The position numbers and the translations under genes were made by a program. Below the pieces are notes generated by a model. That model saw only the letters and a list, made by a program, of their open reading frames with translations, ran no database searches and had not been told where the DNA came from. DNA of 64,000 nt from Ascidiaceihabitans sp. (GTDB lineage Bacteria; Pseudomonadota; Alphaproteobacteria; Rhodobacterales; Rhodobacteraceae): assembly GCA_028825475.1 (NCBI GenBank), contig JAPKAB010000003.1, forward strand, positions 62,001 through 126,000, given 5' to 3'. Each line of letters opens with the position of its first letter. Positions within the stretch are counted from its first letter, which is position 1. Below are positions 55,888-64,000 of the stretch, piece after piece.

Positions 55888-56961
55888 TTAATCCTTTGGT
55901 TCGGTGGGCAAAACAGCGGCCACGCGGGCGGCCAACTTGCCAGTAAATCCATTTTCGGCCAGCTGTGCGGCCAATTGCAGCGCAGCGGCAACGCCAGTTG
56001 CGTCTGCAGAACCATGCGATTTCACGACCATACCGTTCAAGCCCAAAAATACACCACCATTTACACGGCGTGGGTCTATACGGCGTTTCAAGCGCTGCAT
56101 AGATGTGAAAGCGAATAGGTAAGCAAGGCGTGACATCGGAGTGTTTTTAAAGGCTTTGCGAAGCAAATCACCGATCAACCCAGCAGTACCTTCACCGGTT
56201 TTGATCGCAATGTTGCCTGTGAAACCATCCGTCACAATGACATCGGCAACGTCACCCGGAATGTCGCCACCCTCAACAAAGCCAACAAATTCAAAATTGG
56301 CTTGTTCTGCTTGGGCTGAAATCAACTCATAGGCTTCGTGCAGTTCTGGACGGCCTTTGTGTTCTTCGGTGCCTACATTCAGCAAGCCGATACGCGGGCG
56401 GGGAAGGTCCATGCCGTTGCGGGCATAGGATGCTCCCATCAACGCATAACGCATCAAATCATCAGCATCGGCACGAATGTCCGCTCCAACATCCAACATG
56501 ACGTTGAAACCCTGAGGATTGGATGATGGCCAAAGCACAGCAATTGCTGGTCGATTGACGCCCGGCAATTTGCGTAGGCGTATCATTGATACAGCCATCA
56601 AAGCACCTGTGTTGCCACAGCTTACGGCAATTTCAGCATCACCAGAACGTACAGTTTCGACTGTGGCCCACATAGACGTCTTTTTACCATGGCGGACGAC
56701 TTGGCTTGGTTTGTCTTCCATAGAAACAACTTCAGCCGCATCACGGATAGTGACACGACCATTAAGTTGCTTACGGCGCAAAACAAGAGCCTCAAGCGTA
56801 GCTTGAGGCCCATGCAGGATAATATCGACGTCCTTGCGACGTTTGGCAAAAGCGGCACATCCAGCGACGATTGCTGAAGGACCACTGTCACCACCCATAG
56901 CGTCCACTGCAATTACAGTGTTCCGGCGTTTCGCGTCTGTTTGATCGGGCAGTGCCGTCAT
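55888..56961 (-). CDS. plsX: Phosphate acyltransferase
   Basis: 357 residues. It forms acyl-phosphate from acyl-ACP for phospholipid synthesis. 'IAVDAMGGDSGP' is the signature near the N-terminus and 'GGVFLGLNGMVVKSHGSAD' is near the C-terminus. ATG 56961 is chosen because the upstream extension to 57078 would run into rpmF; the native start begins MTALPDQ. It lies 37 bases after rpmF. Confidence 0.95.
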   Translation of the reverse strand: MTALPDQTDAKRRNTVIAVDAMGGDSGPSAIVAGCAAFAKRRKDVDIILHGPQATLEALVLRRKQLNGRVTIRDAAEVVSMEDKPSQVVRHGKKTSMWATVETVRSGDAEIAVSCGNTGALMAVSMIRLRKLPGVNRPAIAVLWPSSNPQGFNVMLDVGADIRADADDLMRYALMGASYARNGMDLPRPRIGLLNVGTEEHKGRPELHEAYELISAQAEQANFEFVGFVEGGDIPGDVADVIVTDGFTGNIAIKTGEGTAGLIGDLLRKAFKNTPMSRLAYLFAFTSMQRLKRRIDPRRVNGGVFLGLNGMVVKSHGSADATGVAAALQLAAQLAENGFTGKLAARVAAVLPTEPKD

Positions 56962-56998
56962 TTGCGAATGCCTATCTGCTTTAGGGCCAAGCGGCAGC

Positions 56999-57205
56999 TT
57001 ATGCCGCGTCGTCTTCCATGTCGACTTCTTCAGCCAATGCGACAATCTCGTTATTGTCATAGTGACCGCAAGCCGCACAGATGTGGTGTGGGCGCTTCAG
57101 TTCACCGCAGTTGGTGCATTCGTTTGGGTTTGCAGCAACCAGGGAATCGTGCGAGCGACGGTTGTTGCGGCGCGATGTGGAAACTTTGTTCTGTTGAACA
57201 GCCAT
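56999..57205 (-). CDS. rpmF: 50S ribosomal protein L32
   Basis: 68 residues. Basic N-terminal '[17 protein letters not shown]' and a zinc-binding pair of CxxC motifs (CTNCGE ... CAACGHY). It lies between the DUF177 protein and plsX, the usual order. Confidence 0.97.
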   Translation of the reverse strand: MAVQQNKVSTSRRNNRRSHDSLVAANPNECTNCGELKRPHHICAACGHYDNNEIVALAEEVDMEDDAA

Positions 57206-57402
57206 TATAATGGGCCTTTAGATTAAAGGGCGACGCAGTATGCGGAGCCGATGTTGCATAACGTTTGGTTTGGGCGTGACGTGCGTTTAGGCGGTGTGCC
57301 TCAACATGTCCAACCTTTAATACCATGAGGCGAGCAAAATACTGCGAATTGTCTCAGACGCAAGCAGATATTTGGACACTTTAGGGCTGTGACTGTTATC
57401 TC

Positions 57403-57954
57403 TTATTCATCGCCTGATTTCAACTGGTCTTTCAGGGTTGCAAGACCGGCAAAAGGGCGCGCATCTTCGTCGCGCATTGGGGCTTCACCAGGTTGAGTGT
57501 ATACGGATTCGCCAAGCGTTGCGCCTTCGGCCCGAGGGTACTCTGGCAACGTGAGACACAAAGACTCTATCATAATAGCCTCAGGATCGATCCATGTGCC
57601 CAAGGGCTCAATGGTTTCGTCCTCTGGCATCTCGATTTCTTCCTCACCCAGATCACTCATTTCTTTTACAAAAAGGCGTTCAACGGATTCATCAATTCGG
57701 GTCATGACTGGTTCTAGGGTGATTGTGCAGGGTTGGACAACCGTTGCGCCGATTGTTCCAGTTAAACGCCAGTCTGATTTACCAGACGACTGGATTTGAC
57801 CCGTGAAACGCAGTTTGCGCAAACCCAGCAGGTTTAATTCTGCAGCAATTGCGTCATTTTGTGCTGGTTCTGGGCGCAAATCGAACTTTTTGATCGAGTT
57901 ATTTGGAAGATCCGTAACGCGATAAGCGAGCTTGGATGGAAGTGCTACTGACAT
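57403..57954 (-). CDS. DUF177/YceD-type protein
   Basis: 183 residues, acidic, no membrane segment. The central 'VQPCTITLEPVMTRIDESVE' is the conserved DUF177 segment. The family is encoded upstream of rpmF across bacteria and is linked to 23S rRNA accumulation. The 197-base gap to rpmF is longer than usual and may hold a second promoter. Confidence 0.9.
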   Translation of the reverse strand: MSVALPSKLAYRVTDLPNNSIKKFDLRPEPAQNDAIAAELNLLGLRKLRFTGQIQSSGKSDWRLTGTIGATVVQPCTITLEPVMTRIDESVERLFVKEMSDLGEEEIEMPEDETIEPLGTWIDPEAIMIESLCLTLPEYPRAEGATLGESVYTQPGEAPMRDEDARPFAGLATLKDQLKSGDE

Positions 57955-58042
57955 GATTCATGCTTTCGTTTCTTGAAACAGGGACGTTCCTTTGGTACGC
58001 GGGATAAAAGCCGTAACGATTAAGAGCAAGAGGGCAGTCAAA

Positions 58043-58486
58043 ATGCAGTTCACATCCTATCGTAAGTGGATCACCGCAGGAGCCGTATGTTTGACCATTG
58101 GCGCATGTACGCCAACCTATAAAAATCACGGCTATATACCACCACAGGAAGACCTTGATGCGATTATCGTTGGCGTCGATACGCGAGCGTCTGTTGAAGA
58201 GACTGTCGGGCCACCTTCATCTGGTGGCGTGTTGAATGATGGTGGCTATTACTACGTACGTAGTCGTTTGCGGACGTTTGGCCCAACAGCGCCAAAAGAA
58301 ATTGAACGCCAATTGGTTGCGATCAGCTTTGACACTGCAGGTGTTGTCAGTAATATCGAACGCTTTGGGTTAGAAGATGGACAAGTTGTGCCACTCACGC
58401 GTCGTGTCACGGACACCGCAGTGAGCAATAAATCCTTTCTGCGTCAGTTGATTGGCAACATCGGTAAGGTTGGTGCTGGCCTTTAG
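58043..58486 (+). CDS. bamE: Outer-membrane assembly lipoprotein BamE
   Basis: 147 residues. A lipobox (LTIGAC) makes Cys21 the lipidated residue. The SmpA/OmlA fold region 'SVEETVGPPSSGGVLNDGGYYYV' follows. It is a subunit of the BAM complex for outer-membrane proteins. ATG 58043 has AGAGGG about 8 bases upstream. It is divergent from the DUF177 gene. Confidence 0.92.
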   Translation: MQFTSYRKWITAGAVCLTIGACTPTYKNHGYIPPQEDLDAIIVGVDTRASVEETVGPPSSGGVLNDGGYYYVRSRLRTFGPTAPKEIERQLVAISFDTAGVVSNIERFGLEDGQVVPLTRRVTDTAVSNKSFLRQLIGNIGKVGAGL

Positions 58487-58542
58487 GACTGGGCGGATCG
58501 GGTTCCTTGCATGATGATCTGCGTTGAGGACTGTTGTCGCGA

Positions 58543-59292
58543 ATGGTACGTTTGAATTTCTTTGAGATGATGGCCTTTGTGAGGGGCCGTTATGAAGTTT
58601 CAGTTGCCAAGTCTGACGACGATTTATCTGAAGCCCAAATGTTGCGTGGCTTATGCTTTAATCTAGAAGGCAGCGATGCTGACGGGTTTGATAAGTCCTG
58701 CTCCCATATCCTTATTCGTTCAACGCAGGACAATCGGCTGGTTGGGTGTTTTAGGATGTTGGCTGTAACAGGTGCATCGATTGACACCAGCTATTCTGCG
58801 CAATTCTACGACCTCAGCGCTTTGGCTGGTTTTTCTGGATCTATGATCGAATTAGGCCGATTTTGCATTCACCCCAATGAACAAGACCCCGATATTATCC
58901 GGATCGCATGGGCCGCATTGACGGCTTGTGTGGACGAAAATCAAATTTCTATGCTGTTTGGGTGCACTTCCTTTTCTGGGAACGACACCGCCGCGCATCA
59001 GGCGGTGTTCGCATTGTTAGGTGAATGCCACACCGCGCCGTCACACTGGGCACCCAAGCATAAATTTCCTGATGTGTTTGACTTTAGGAGTGAGACAATA
59101 CAGGATTTCGACATCAAAAAAGCCAATGCAGATATGCCACCGTTGCTGCGTACCTATTTGCTAATGGGCGGTTGGGTGAGTGATCATGCGGTGATCGACC
59201 GTGATTTAAATACGATGCATGTTTTTACGGCTGTCGATATAAAAGCTATTCCTCAAGCACGTAAACGGCTTCTTCGCGCCTTGGTCGGGTAG
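58543..59292 (+). CDS. OlsB-like ornithine N-alpha-acyltransferase
   Basis: 249 residues, an acyltransferase of the GNAT-like fold. 'MIELGRFCIHPNEQDPD' and 'FGCTSFSGNDT' match the OlsB family, which links a 3-hydroxy fatty acid to ornithine in ornithine-lipid synthesis. No olsA is next to it, though the pair is common. The start is uncertain: TTG 58534 lies four bases after GAGGA, ATG 58543 and ATG 58567 follow. A weak hairpin (59295-59309) follows the stop. Confidence 0.82.
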   Translation: MVRLNFFEMMAFVRGRYEVSVAKSDDDLSEAQMLRGLCFNLEGSDADGFDKSCSHILIRSTQDNRLVGCFRMLAVTGASIDTSYSAQFYDLSALAGFSGSMIELGRFCIHPNEQDPDIIRIAWAALTACVDENQISMLFGCTSFSGNDTAAHQAVFALLGECHTAPSHWAPKHKFPDVFDFRSETIQDFDIKKANADMPPLLRTYLLMGGWVSDHAVIDRDLNTMHVFTAVDIKAIPQARKRLLRALVG

Positions 59293-59374
59293 TTTCGCCC
59301 TTTGGGCGAGAGTTTATTTGGTAAAATGAAGAGCGGCGATTGACCCTGTCGCGTGGGGCAGGTAGCTGGCAAGC

Positions 59375-61186
59375 ATGGCTCGTATACCCCTTCTTCAATT
59401 GAACGAAATTTCGCTGACTTTCGGCGGTGATCCCATTTTTGACGGTCTTAGTCTGGTCGCACAACCGGGGGATCGTGTTGCCCTTGTTGGGCGCAACGGC
59501 TCAGGCAAGTCCACCTTGATGAAAGTCATGGGCGGATTGGTCGAACCTGACTCTGGCGAGGTGATCGCAGGTCCAGGTGTGTCAGTTGGATACATGGAAC
59601 AAGAACCCGACCTTTCTGGTTTTGCAACACTGGGCGATTTCGCAGCCCATGGGTTGGACGAGAGCGAGATGTACAAGGTTGAGCGAGCAGGCGCGGGCCT
59701 TAAATTTGATCCAGCACGTCCAGTCGAGACCGCATCTGGTGGCGAACGTCGTCGTGCGGCCTTAGCCCGTCTGATGGCAGGTGGCCCAGATCTTATGTTG
59801 CTGGACGAGCCGACCAACCACCTTGATATTGAAGCGATTGCTTGGCTCGAATCCGAGCTGAAAGCGACGCGCAAGGGCTATATCCTTATCAGCCACGACC
59901 GTGCATTCTTGCAGGCGCTGACCCGCGCGACCCTTTGGATTGACCGCGGTATGGTCAAACGTCAGGAACGCGGTTTCGGTGAATTTGAGGCATGGCGCGA
60001 TGCAACGTGGGAAGAAGAAGACACCCAACGTCACAAGCTGAACCGCAAGATCAAAGCCGAAGCACGGTGGGCCGTTGAAGGTATTTCTGCACGTCGCAAA
60101 CGCAACCAGGGACGCGTCCGTGCCTTGCAAGAATTGCGCGCCGAACGGGCAGGGCAGATCACCCGACAAGGGGCTGCGGCCATGGCATTCGAAGCTGGCA
60201 AAAAATCAGGCCGCAAGGTCATTGAAGCGACCCAGATTACCAAGGCTTTTGGTGATAAGAAAATTCTTGAACCCTTTGATATCACAATTAATCGCGGTGA
60301 TCGCATTGCACTTGTAGGACCAAACGGCGTCGGCAAGACCACACTGCTGAACATGATGATCGGGCGCGAAGAGCCTGACACTGGCACCATCAAGCTGGGC
60401 ACCAATCTTGAGCTGGCTTTGTTTGATCAATCACGCGCACAGCTTGATGGCGATATGACCCTTTGGGACAGCCTAACAGGTGATCCAGAGATGCGCGTTT
60501 CAGGCAAAGCGGACCAAGTGATGGTGCGCGGTATGCCTAAGCACGTTGTTGGCTACTTAAAGGAATTCCTATTCGACGAGGGGCAGGCGCGCGCGCCTGT
60601 ACGCTCTTTGTCCGGTGGTGAAAAAGCACGCCTGTTGCTTGCCAAATTGATGGCCCGCAGCAGCAACTTTTTGGTGCTCGATGAGCCGACCAATGACCTT
60701 GATATTGAAACGCTTGATTTGCTCCAGGACTTGCTGGGCCAATACGACGGCACCGTTGTTCTGGTCAGCCACGACCGCGACTTCCTTGACCGCGTGGCCG
60801 TGACGACCATCGCGATGGAAGGTGACGGCAAAGCGACTGTTTATGCCGGCGGATGGTCTGACTATATCGCACAGCGCAATCAGGATGATTTTGGCGAAAG
60901 CGTCGTGAAATCAAAACGTTCTGCGTCTAAAGGTAAAGAAAAAGAAGAGGCACCTAAGTCAGGCCTTAGCTTTACTGAAAAGCACCGTCTTGAAACCATT
61001 CCTGCGGAAATGGAACGCTTGGAAGCCGAAATCGGCAAACTGCAAGAGTTGATGAGCGATCCAGCCTTGTTCACTGAAAACCCAGTGAAGTTCCAAAAGG
61101 CGACAGACGCCCTAATCGAACGCCAATCCAAATTGGACACGGCCGAGGAAGAATGGATGCTACTCGAAGAAAAGGCCGCTAAATAA
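59375..61186 (+). CDS. uup: ABC-F ATPase, Uup type
   Basis: 603 residues. Two ATP-binding cassettes: Walker A GRNGSGKST and GPNGVGKTT, signatures SGGERRR and LSGGEKAR, Walker B LMLLDEPTNHLD and FLVLDEPTNDLD. A charged linker separates them, and a C-terminal coiled coil (from about 530, ETIPAEMERLEAEIGKLQ) marks the Uup subgroup. The family acts on ribosomes or DNA rather than as a transporter. A terminator-like hairpin overlaps its stop. Confidence 0.93.
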   Translation: MARIPLLQLNEISLTFGGDPIFDGLSLVAQPGDRVALVGRNGSGKSTLMKVMGGLVEPDSGEVIAGPGVSVGYMEQEPDLSGFATLGDFAAHGLDESEMYKVERAGAGLKFDPARPVETASGGERRRAALARLMAGGPDLMLLDEPTNHLDIEAIAWLESELKATRKGYILISHDRAFLQALTRATLWIDRGMVKRQERGFGEFEAWRDATWEEEDTQRHKLNRKIKAEARWAVEGISARRKRNQGRVRALQELRAERAGQITRQGAAAMAFEAGKKSGRKVIEATQITKAFGDKKILEPFDITINRGDRIALVGPNGVGKTTLLNMMIGREEPDTGTIKLGTNLELALFDQSRAQLDGDMTLWDSLTGDPEMRVSGKADQVMVRGMPKHVVGYLKEFLFDEGQARAPVRSLSGGEKARLLLAKLMARSSNFLVLDEPTNDLDIETLDLLQDLLGQYDGTVVLVSHDRDFLDRVAVTTIAMEGDGKATVYAGGWSDYIAQRNQDDFGESVVKSKRSASKGKEKEEAPKSGLSFTEKHRLETIPAEMERLEAEIGKLQELMSDPALFTENPVKFQKATDALIERQSKLDTAEEEWMLLEEKAAK

Positions 61187-61192
61187 GCGGCC
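61165..61192 (-). terminator. Terminator for tyrS overlapping the end of uup
   Basis: Stem GGCCGCT/AGCGGCC (61174-61180 and 61186-61192) with loop AAATA. On the minus strand it is followed by TTTTCTT. The uup TAA stop lies across the loop edge. It ends the tyrS transcript. Confidence 0.65.
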
Positions 61193-61221
61193 CTTTCAAA
61201 CTATTCTAAATCGTCAGACTG

Positions 61222-62472
61222 TTACCCAATTTGTACCAGAGCATGGCGCTTTTTGCCGGCACTTAGCTTGATTGGTGTGGCCAGCGCAGCAGCATCAATC
61301 ATCATGCCAGCTTCAGTCAGTGGTTCATCATTGATCTTGGCACCGTTCTCAGAAATCAAACGCTTGGCTTCTTTCCCAGAACCCGCAAGGCCGGATTTCA
61401 CCAGCAATTGAACGATTGAGATCCCATCGCCAACATCTTCAGCGCTCAGAGTTAGCGTTGGCAAATCATCACCAACACCACCTTTTTCAAACACTTCGCG
61501 TGCTGTGGCCTCAGCCGCCGCTGCCGCATCTGCACCGTGCAATAGGGCCGTGACCTCATTAGCCAAACGCACCTTGCTCTCGTTGATCTCTGCACCCTCA
61601 AGTGCACCAAGGCGATCACATTCGTCTACTGGCAGCTCGGTATACAGCTTAAGGAAACGCCCAACATCGGCGTCTGTTGTGTTGCGCCAGAACTGCCAAA
61701 ATTCATACGGCGATAGCATGTCAGGGTTTAACCAAATGGCACCAGACAGTGATTTGCCCATCTTTTTGCCGTCAGACGTGGTTAGCAATGGGGATGTCAG
61801 GCCGTATACCTCTCCGTCAATAACACGGCGCGTCAGATCGATACCGTTGACGATATTACCCCATTGATCCGAACCACCCATTTGCAGAACACAGCCATAA
61901 CGACGGCTCAGCTCCATAAAGTCATAGGCCTGTAGGATCATGTAGTTGAATTCGAGGAAAGAGAGCGACTGTTCGCGATCAAGGCGTGATTTCACTGATT
62001 CAAACGACAACATGCGGTTGATCGAGAAATGGCGGCCAATGTCGCGCAAGAAGTCGAGGTAGTTCAACTCGTCCAACCATTCGGCGTTGTTGATCATCAT
62101 CGCATCAGTCGGCCCATCGCCGTACTCTAGATAGGCGCTGAACACCTTCTTGATCCCTGCGATATTGTCATCAATGGCTGCAGCATCCAGCAAAGGGCGT
62201 TCATCCGCGCGAAAAGACGGGTCGCCAACCTTTGTTGTGCCGCCGCCCATCAAAGTGATTGGCTTGTTGCCTGTCTTTTGCAACCAGCGCAGCATCATGA
62301 TCTGGATCAATGATCCAACGTGCAGCGATTTGGCTGTGGCGTCAAAGCCGATATAGCCAGGTTGTGCACCTTTAAGCAGTGCCTCATCCAGCCCTTGATA
62401 ATCGGTGCAGTCGGCAAGGAAACCGCGTTCCATCATTACTGCAACAAATTCTGATTTTGGGTGGTAGGTCAT
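61222..62472 (-). CDS. tyrS: Tyrosyl-tRNA synthetase
   Basis: 416 residues, class I. The HIGH equivalent is HVGS ([10 protein letters not shown]), the KMSKS equivalent KMGKS (KKMGKSLSG), and a C-terminal S4-like RNA-binding domain ends the protein. ATG 62472 is chosen because it starts MTYHPKSEF; a frame nine codons longer has no support. It is divergent from anmK. Confidence 0.96.
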   Translation of the reverse strand: MTYHPKSEFVAVMMERGFLADCTDYQGLDEALLKGAQPGYIGFDATAKSLHVGSLIQIMMLRWLQKTGNKPITLMGGGTTKVGDPSFRADERPLLDAAAIDDNIAGIKKVFSAYLEYGDGPTDAMMINNAEWLDELNYLDFLRDIGRHFSINRMLSFESVKSRLDREQSLSFLEFNYMILQAYDFMELSRRYGCVLQMGGSDQWGNIVNGIDLTRRVIDGEVYGLTSPLLTTSDGKKMGKSLSGAIWLNPDMLSPYEFWQFWRNTTDADVGRFLKLYTELPVDECDRLGALEGAEINESKVRLANEVTALLHGADAAAAAEATAREVFEKGGVGDDLPTLTLSAEDVGDGISIVQLLVKSGLAGSGKEAKRLISENGAKINDEPLTEAGMMIDAAALATPIKLSAGKKRHALVQIG

Positions 62473-62538
62473 AGCACGTACTCTTGGTTGGTTTTGCAAA
62501 GCAATCTATAGGGAGGGGTAAGGCAAAGGAAAAGGCCA

Positions 62539-63648
62539 ATGAAGAGCTTTCGAAAAACCAGTACTCCAATTGTTGCTTTAGGAGCGATGAGTGGCACATC
62601 GTTAGATGGCGTGGATGCGGCTGTTCTGGTGACGGAAGGGCATGACATTACCGCCTTTGGACCGACGCAATACCGACGCTATACCGACGTAGAACAGACA
62701 GTGCTTTCAGCTGCTTTGGGCCACTGGTCTGGGCCAGAGGTTGAGGCGGCAAAAGTCGTGATCGACGCGGTCCATGCAGAGGCGTTGGCAGAATTTGTCG
62801 ACATCGATTTAGTTGGATTTCACGGTCAAACTTTGGCCCATGCACCCCGTCAGCAAGGGACCTTGCAAGTGGGTGATGGCGCCGCATTGGCTGAACGTTT
62901 AAAGGTGCCAGTTGTATGGGATTTCCGCAGCGCTGACGTTGAACTGGGCGGCGAGGGCGCACCCCTTGCGCCGTTCTTTCACCACGCTTGTGCGCGTTAC
63001 ATTAAAGCTGATGGACCTATTGTGTTCTTGAACCTTGGTGGTGTGGGTAACATCACATGGGTCGATCCCGCGATTGATGCACCAGAAGATATGGGCGCAT
63101 TGCTTGCCTTTGACACAGGTCCTGCGAACGCACCGATCAATGATCTGGTTCAAGCGCGTTGTAATGTTGCGTTTGATAAGGACGGCAAAATCGCAAGCTC
63201 AGGAACCGTCGAAATGGGCGCGCTTGAGTTGTTCTTGGCTGAGCCGTATTTCTCAAGAGTGCCGCCAAAGTCATTGGATAGAAACGATTTTTCTGAAATG
63301 ATAAACTTGGTGAAAGAACTGTCAGATCCCGATGCGACTGCGACGTTAACGGCTATGTGCGCGGCTGGGGTTGCGGAGGCAATGCAGCATTGCCCACGTC
63401 CACCAAGCAAGGTTTTGGTGACAGGTGGTGGACGCAAAAATCCCGTTTTGATGAAGATGCTAGAGGTCTCGCTAGAGTGCCCTGTCGTTGAAATCGAGAG
63501 CGTTGGATTGGACGGAGATATGCTTGAGGCGCAAGCCTTTGCTTATCTGGCCGTTAGGGTTGCACGCGGATTGCCAACGTCTTGCTCCAGTACAACTGGC
63601 GTTCCTGCAGCGGTTTCTGGTGGAACGTTAAGCTATCCAAGCACCTGA
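62539..63648 (+). CDS. anmK: Anhydro-N-acetylmuramic acid kinase
   Basis: 369 residues. It phosphorylates anhydro-MurNAc in murein recycling. '[16 protein letters not shown]' is the ATP-binding signature, with '[11 protein letters not shown]' and '[12 protein letters not shown]' further on. It complements nagZ encoded at 49303. Its TGA stop directly abuts the stop of the convergent cupin gene. Confidence 0.95.
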   Translation: MKSFRKTSTPIVALGAMSGTSLDGVDAAVLVTEGHDITAFGPTQYRRYTDVEQTVLSAALGHWSGPEVEAAKVVIDAVHAEALAEFVDIDLVGFHGQTLAHAPRQQGTLQVGDGAALAERLKVPVVWDFRSADVELGGEGAPLAPFFHHACARYIKADGPIVFLNLGGVGNITWVDPAIDAPEDMGALLAFDTGPANAPINDLVQARCNVAFDKDGKIASSGTVEMGALELFLAEPYFSRVPPKSLDRNDFSEMINLVKELSDPDATATLTAMCAAGVAEAMQHCPRPPSKVLVTGGGRKNPVLMKMLEVSLECPVVEIESVGLDGDMLEAQAFAYLAVRVARGLPTSCSSTTGVPAAVSGGTLSYPST

Positions 63649-64000
63649 TTAAGAACGCGGAATTTCGAAATCAGGCGCGGCTAAGGTGAACCCTTCAAAT
63701 TCAAAACCAGGCGACACAGTACAACTAACCAACGTATAATCGCCTGTTGTCCGTGCCGCTTGCCAATGACCCTCTGGCACAATCAGTTGTGGTTCACCTT
63801 TGGTTAGATCAGGCGTCAAAAGGTGATCGGTGGCAGGTCCTTCATCCGTTTCTGACAACGACAGAACCAGCGGTGCACCTGCGTGATAAAGCCAAATTTC
63901 GGTAGCATCGACCTTGTGCCAATGGCTATGACCACCGTCTTTCAATAGGAAATAGATACAGGTCCCAAACGCGCGTCCTTCGTTTTCGGCACGCCATGTT
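63649..64000 (-). CDS. Cupin-fold DUF985-type protein, N-terminus outside the window
   Basis: At least 116 residues are visible. The frame continues past 63945 to the window end with WRAENEGRAFGTCIYFLL, so the start is upstream. 'SHWHKVDATEIWLYHAGAP' and 'GHWQAARTTGDYTLVSCTVSPGFEFEGF' are typical of the DUF985 cupins. The ligand is unknown. Confidence 0.85.
   Translation of the reverse strand, partial: TWRAENEGRAFGTCIYFLLKDGGHSHWHKVDATEIWLYHAGAPLVLSLSETDEGPATDHLLTPDLTKGEPQLIVPEGHWQAARTTGDYTLVSCTVSPGFEFEGFTLAAPDFEIPRS

Noticed and set aside
57102-57326. Minus-strand frame of 74 codons across the start of rpmF
   Set aside because: It overlaps L32 in another frame, and its composition looks like out-of-frame noise.

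Overview
The window looks like a chromosomal segment of a marine Rhodobacterales bacterium (Roseobacter group) with moderate GC. The evidence is gene order and protein features, not a database search. It carries the alphaproteobacterial run dusB(nifR3)-ntrB-ntrC-ntrY-ntrX-trkA-trkH-hfq-hflX, and the run DUF177-rpmF-plsX-fabH-ihfA-merR with a divergent bamE. Its NtrC and NtrX lack the sigma-54 contact loop, its DksA has a single cysteine, and it has several families known mainly from Rhodobacterales (DUF6477/DUF6456 type, DUF2927, two-domain dCTP deaminase). No insertion sequence, prophage, CRISPR array or rRNA is visible. There is one tRNA, tRNA-Pro(GGG).

Layout. 0-9.2 kb is almost entirely minus strand: TetR regulator, PPK2 kinase, lipolytic-type hydrolase, metA with a structured leader, a P-loop protein, two EamA permeases flanking a FadL-type porin, and guaA. 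9.4-14.9 kb holds a non-pyrrolysine MttB-family methyltransferase, a DUF6477/DUF6456 divergent pair whose DUF6456 member has an in-frame stop, lipA, and two tandem small secreted two-cysteine proteins. 14.9-20.8 kb: hpt, a COQ10/RatA protein, a MmgE/PrpD protein, amtB, and the tightly overlapping ispD-ispF-pgpA-cinA operon. 21-32.9 kb: the nitrogen-regulation, potassium-uptake and RNA-chaperone cluster. 32.9-40.5 kb: M48 protease, unusual P450, a small gene split by a frameshift at a GGGAAAC heptamer, a lipoprotein, and a MoxR/VWA locus with a hidden 55-residue membrane protein. 40.6-43.1 kb: dksA, an FAD monooxygenase and xthA.

43.1-44.9 kb is the most unusual stretch. An AT-rich intergenic region with three DnaA-box-like sites precedes a two-gene cassette: an 88-residue peptide made of four alternating GD...FMSGS repeats, and a 354-residue partner with no recognisable function. 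I regard this as the best candidate for an undescribed system, possibly a multi-core peptide and its partner. 44.9-52 kb: an A-type Fe-S carrier, dgt, argS, a SPOR protein, nagZ, scpA, scpB and a small protein. 52-59.3 kb: dCTP deaminase, tRNA-Pro, the lipid/ribosome operon, bamE and an OlsB-like acyltransferase. 59.4-64 kb: uup, tyrS, anmK and a cupin cut by the window end.

Most of the window is conserved housekeeping. The notable items are point disruptions (stop codon, frameshift), RNA-structure candidates, and small proteins that are easily missed.
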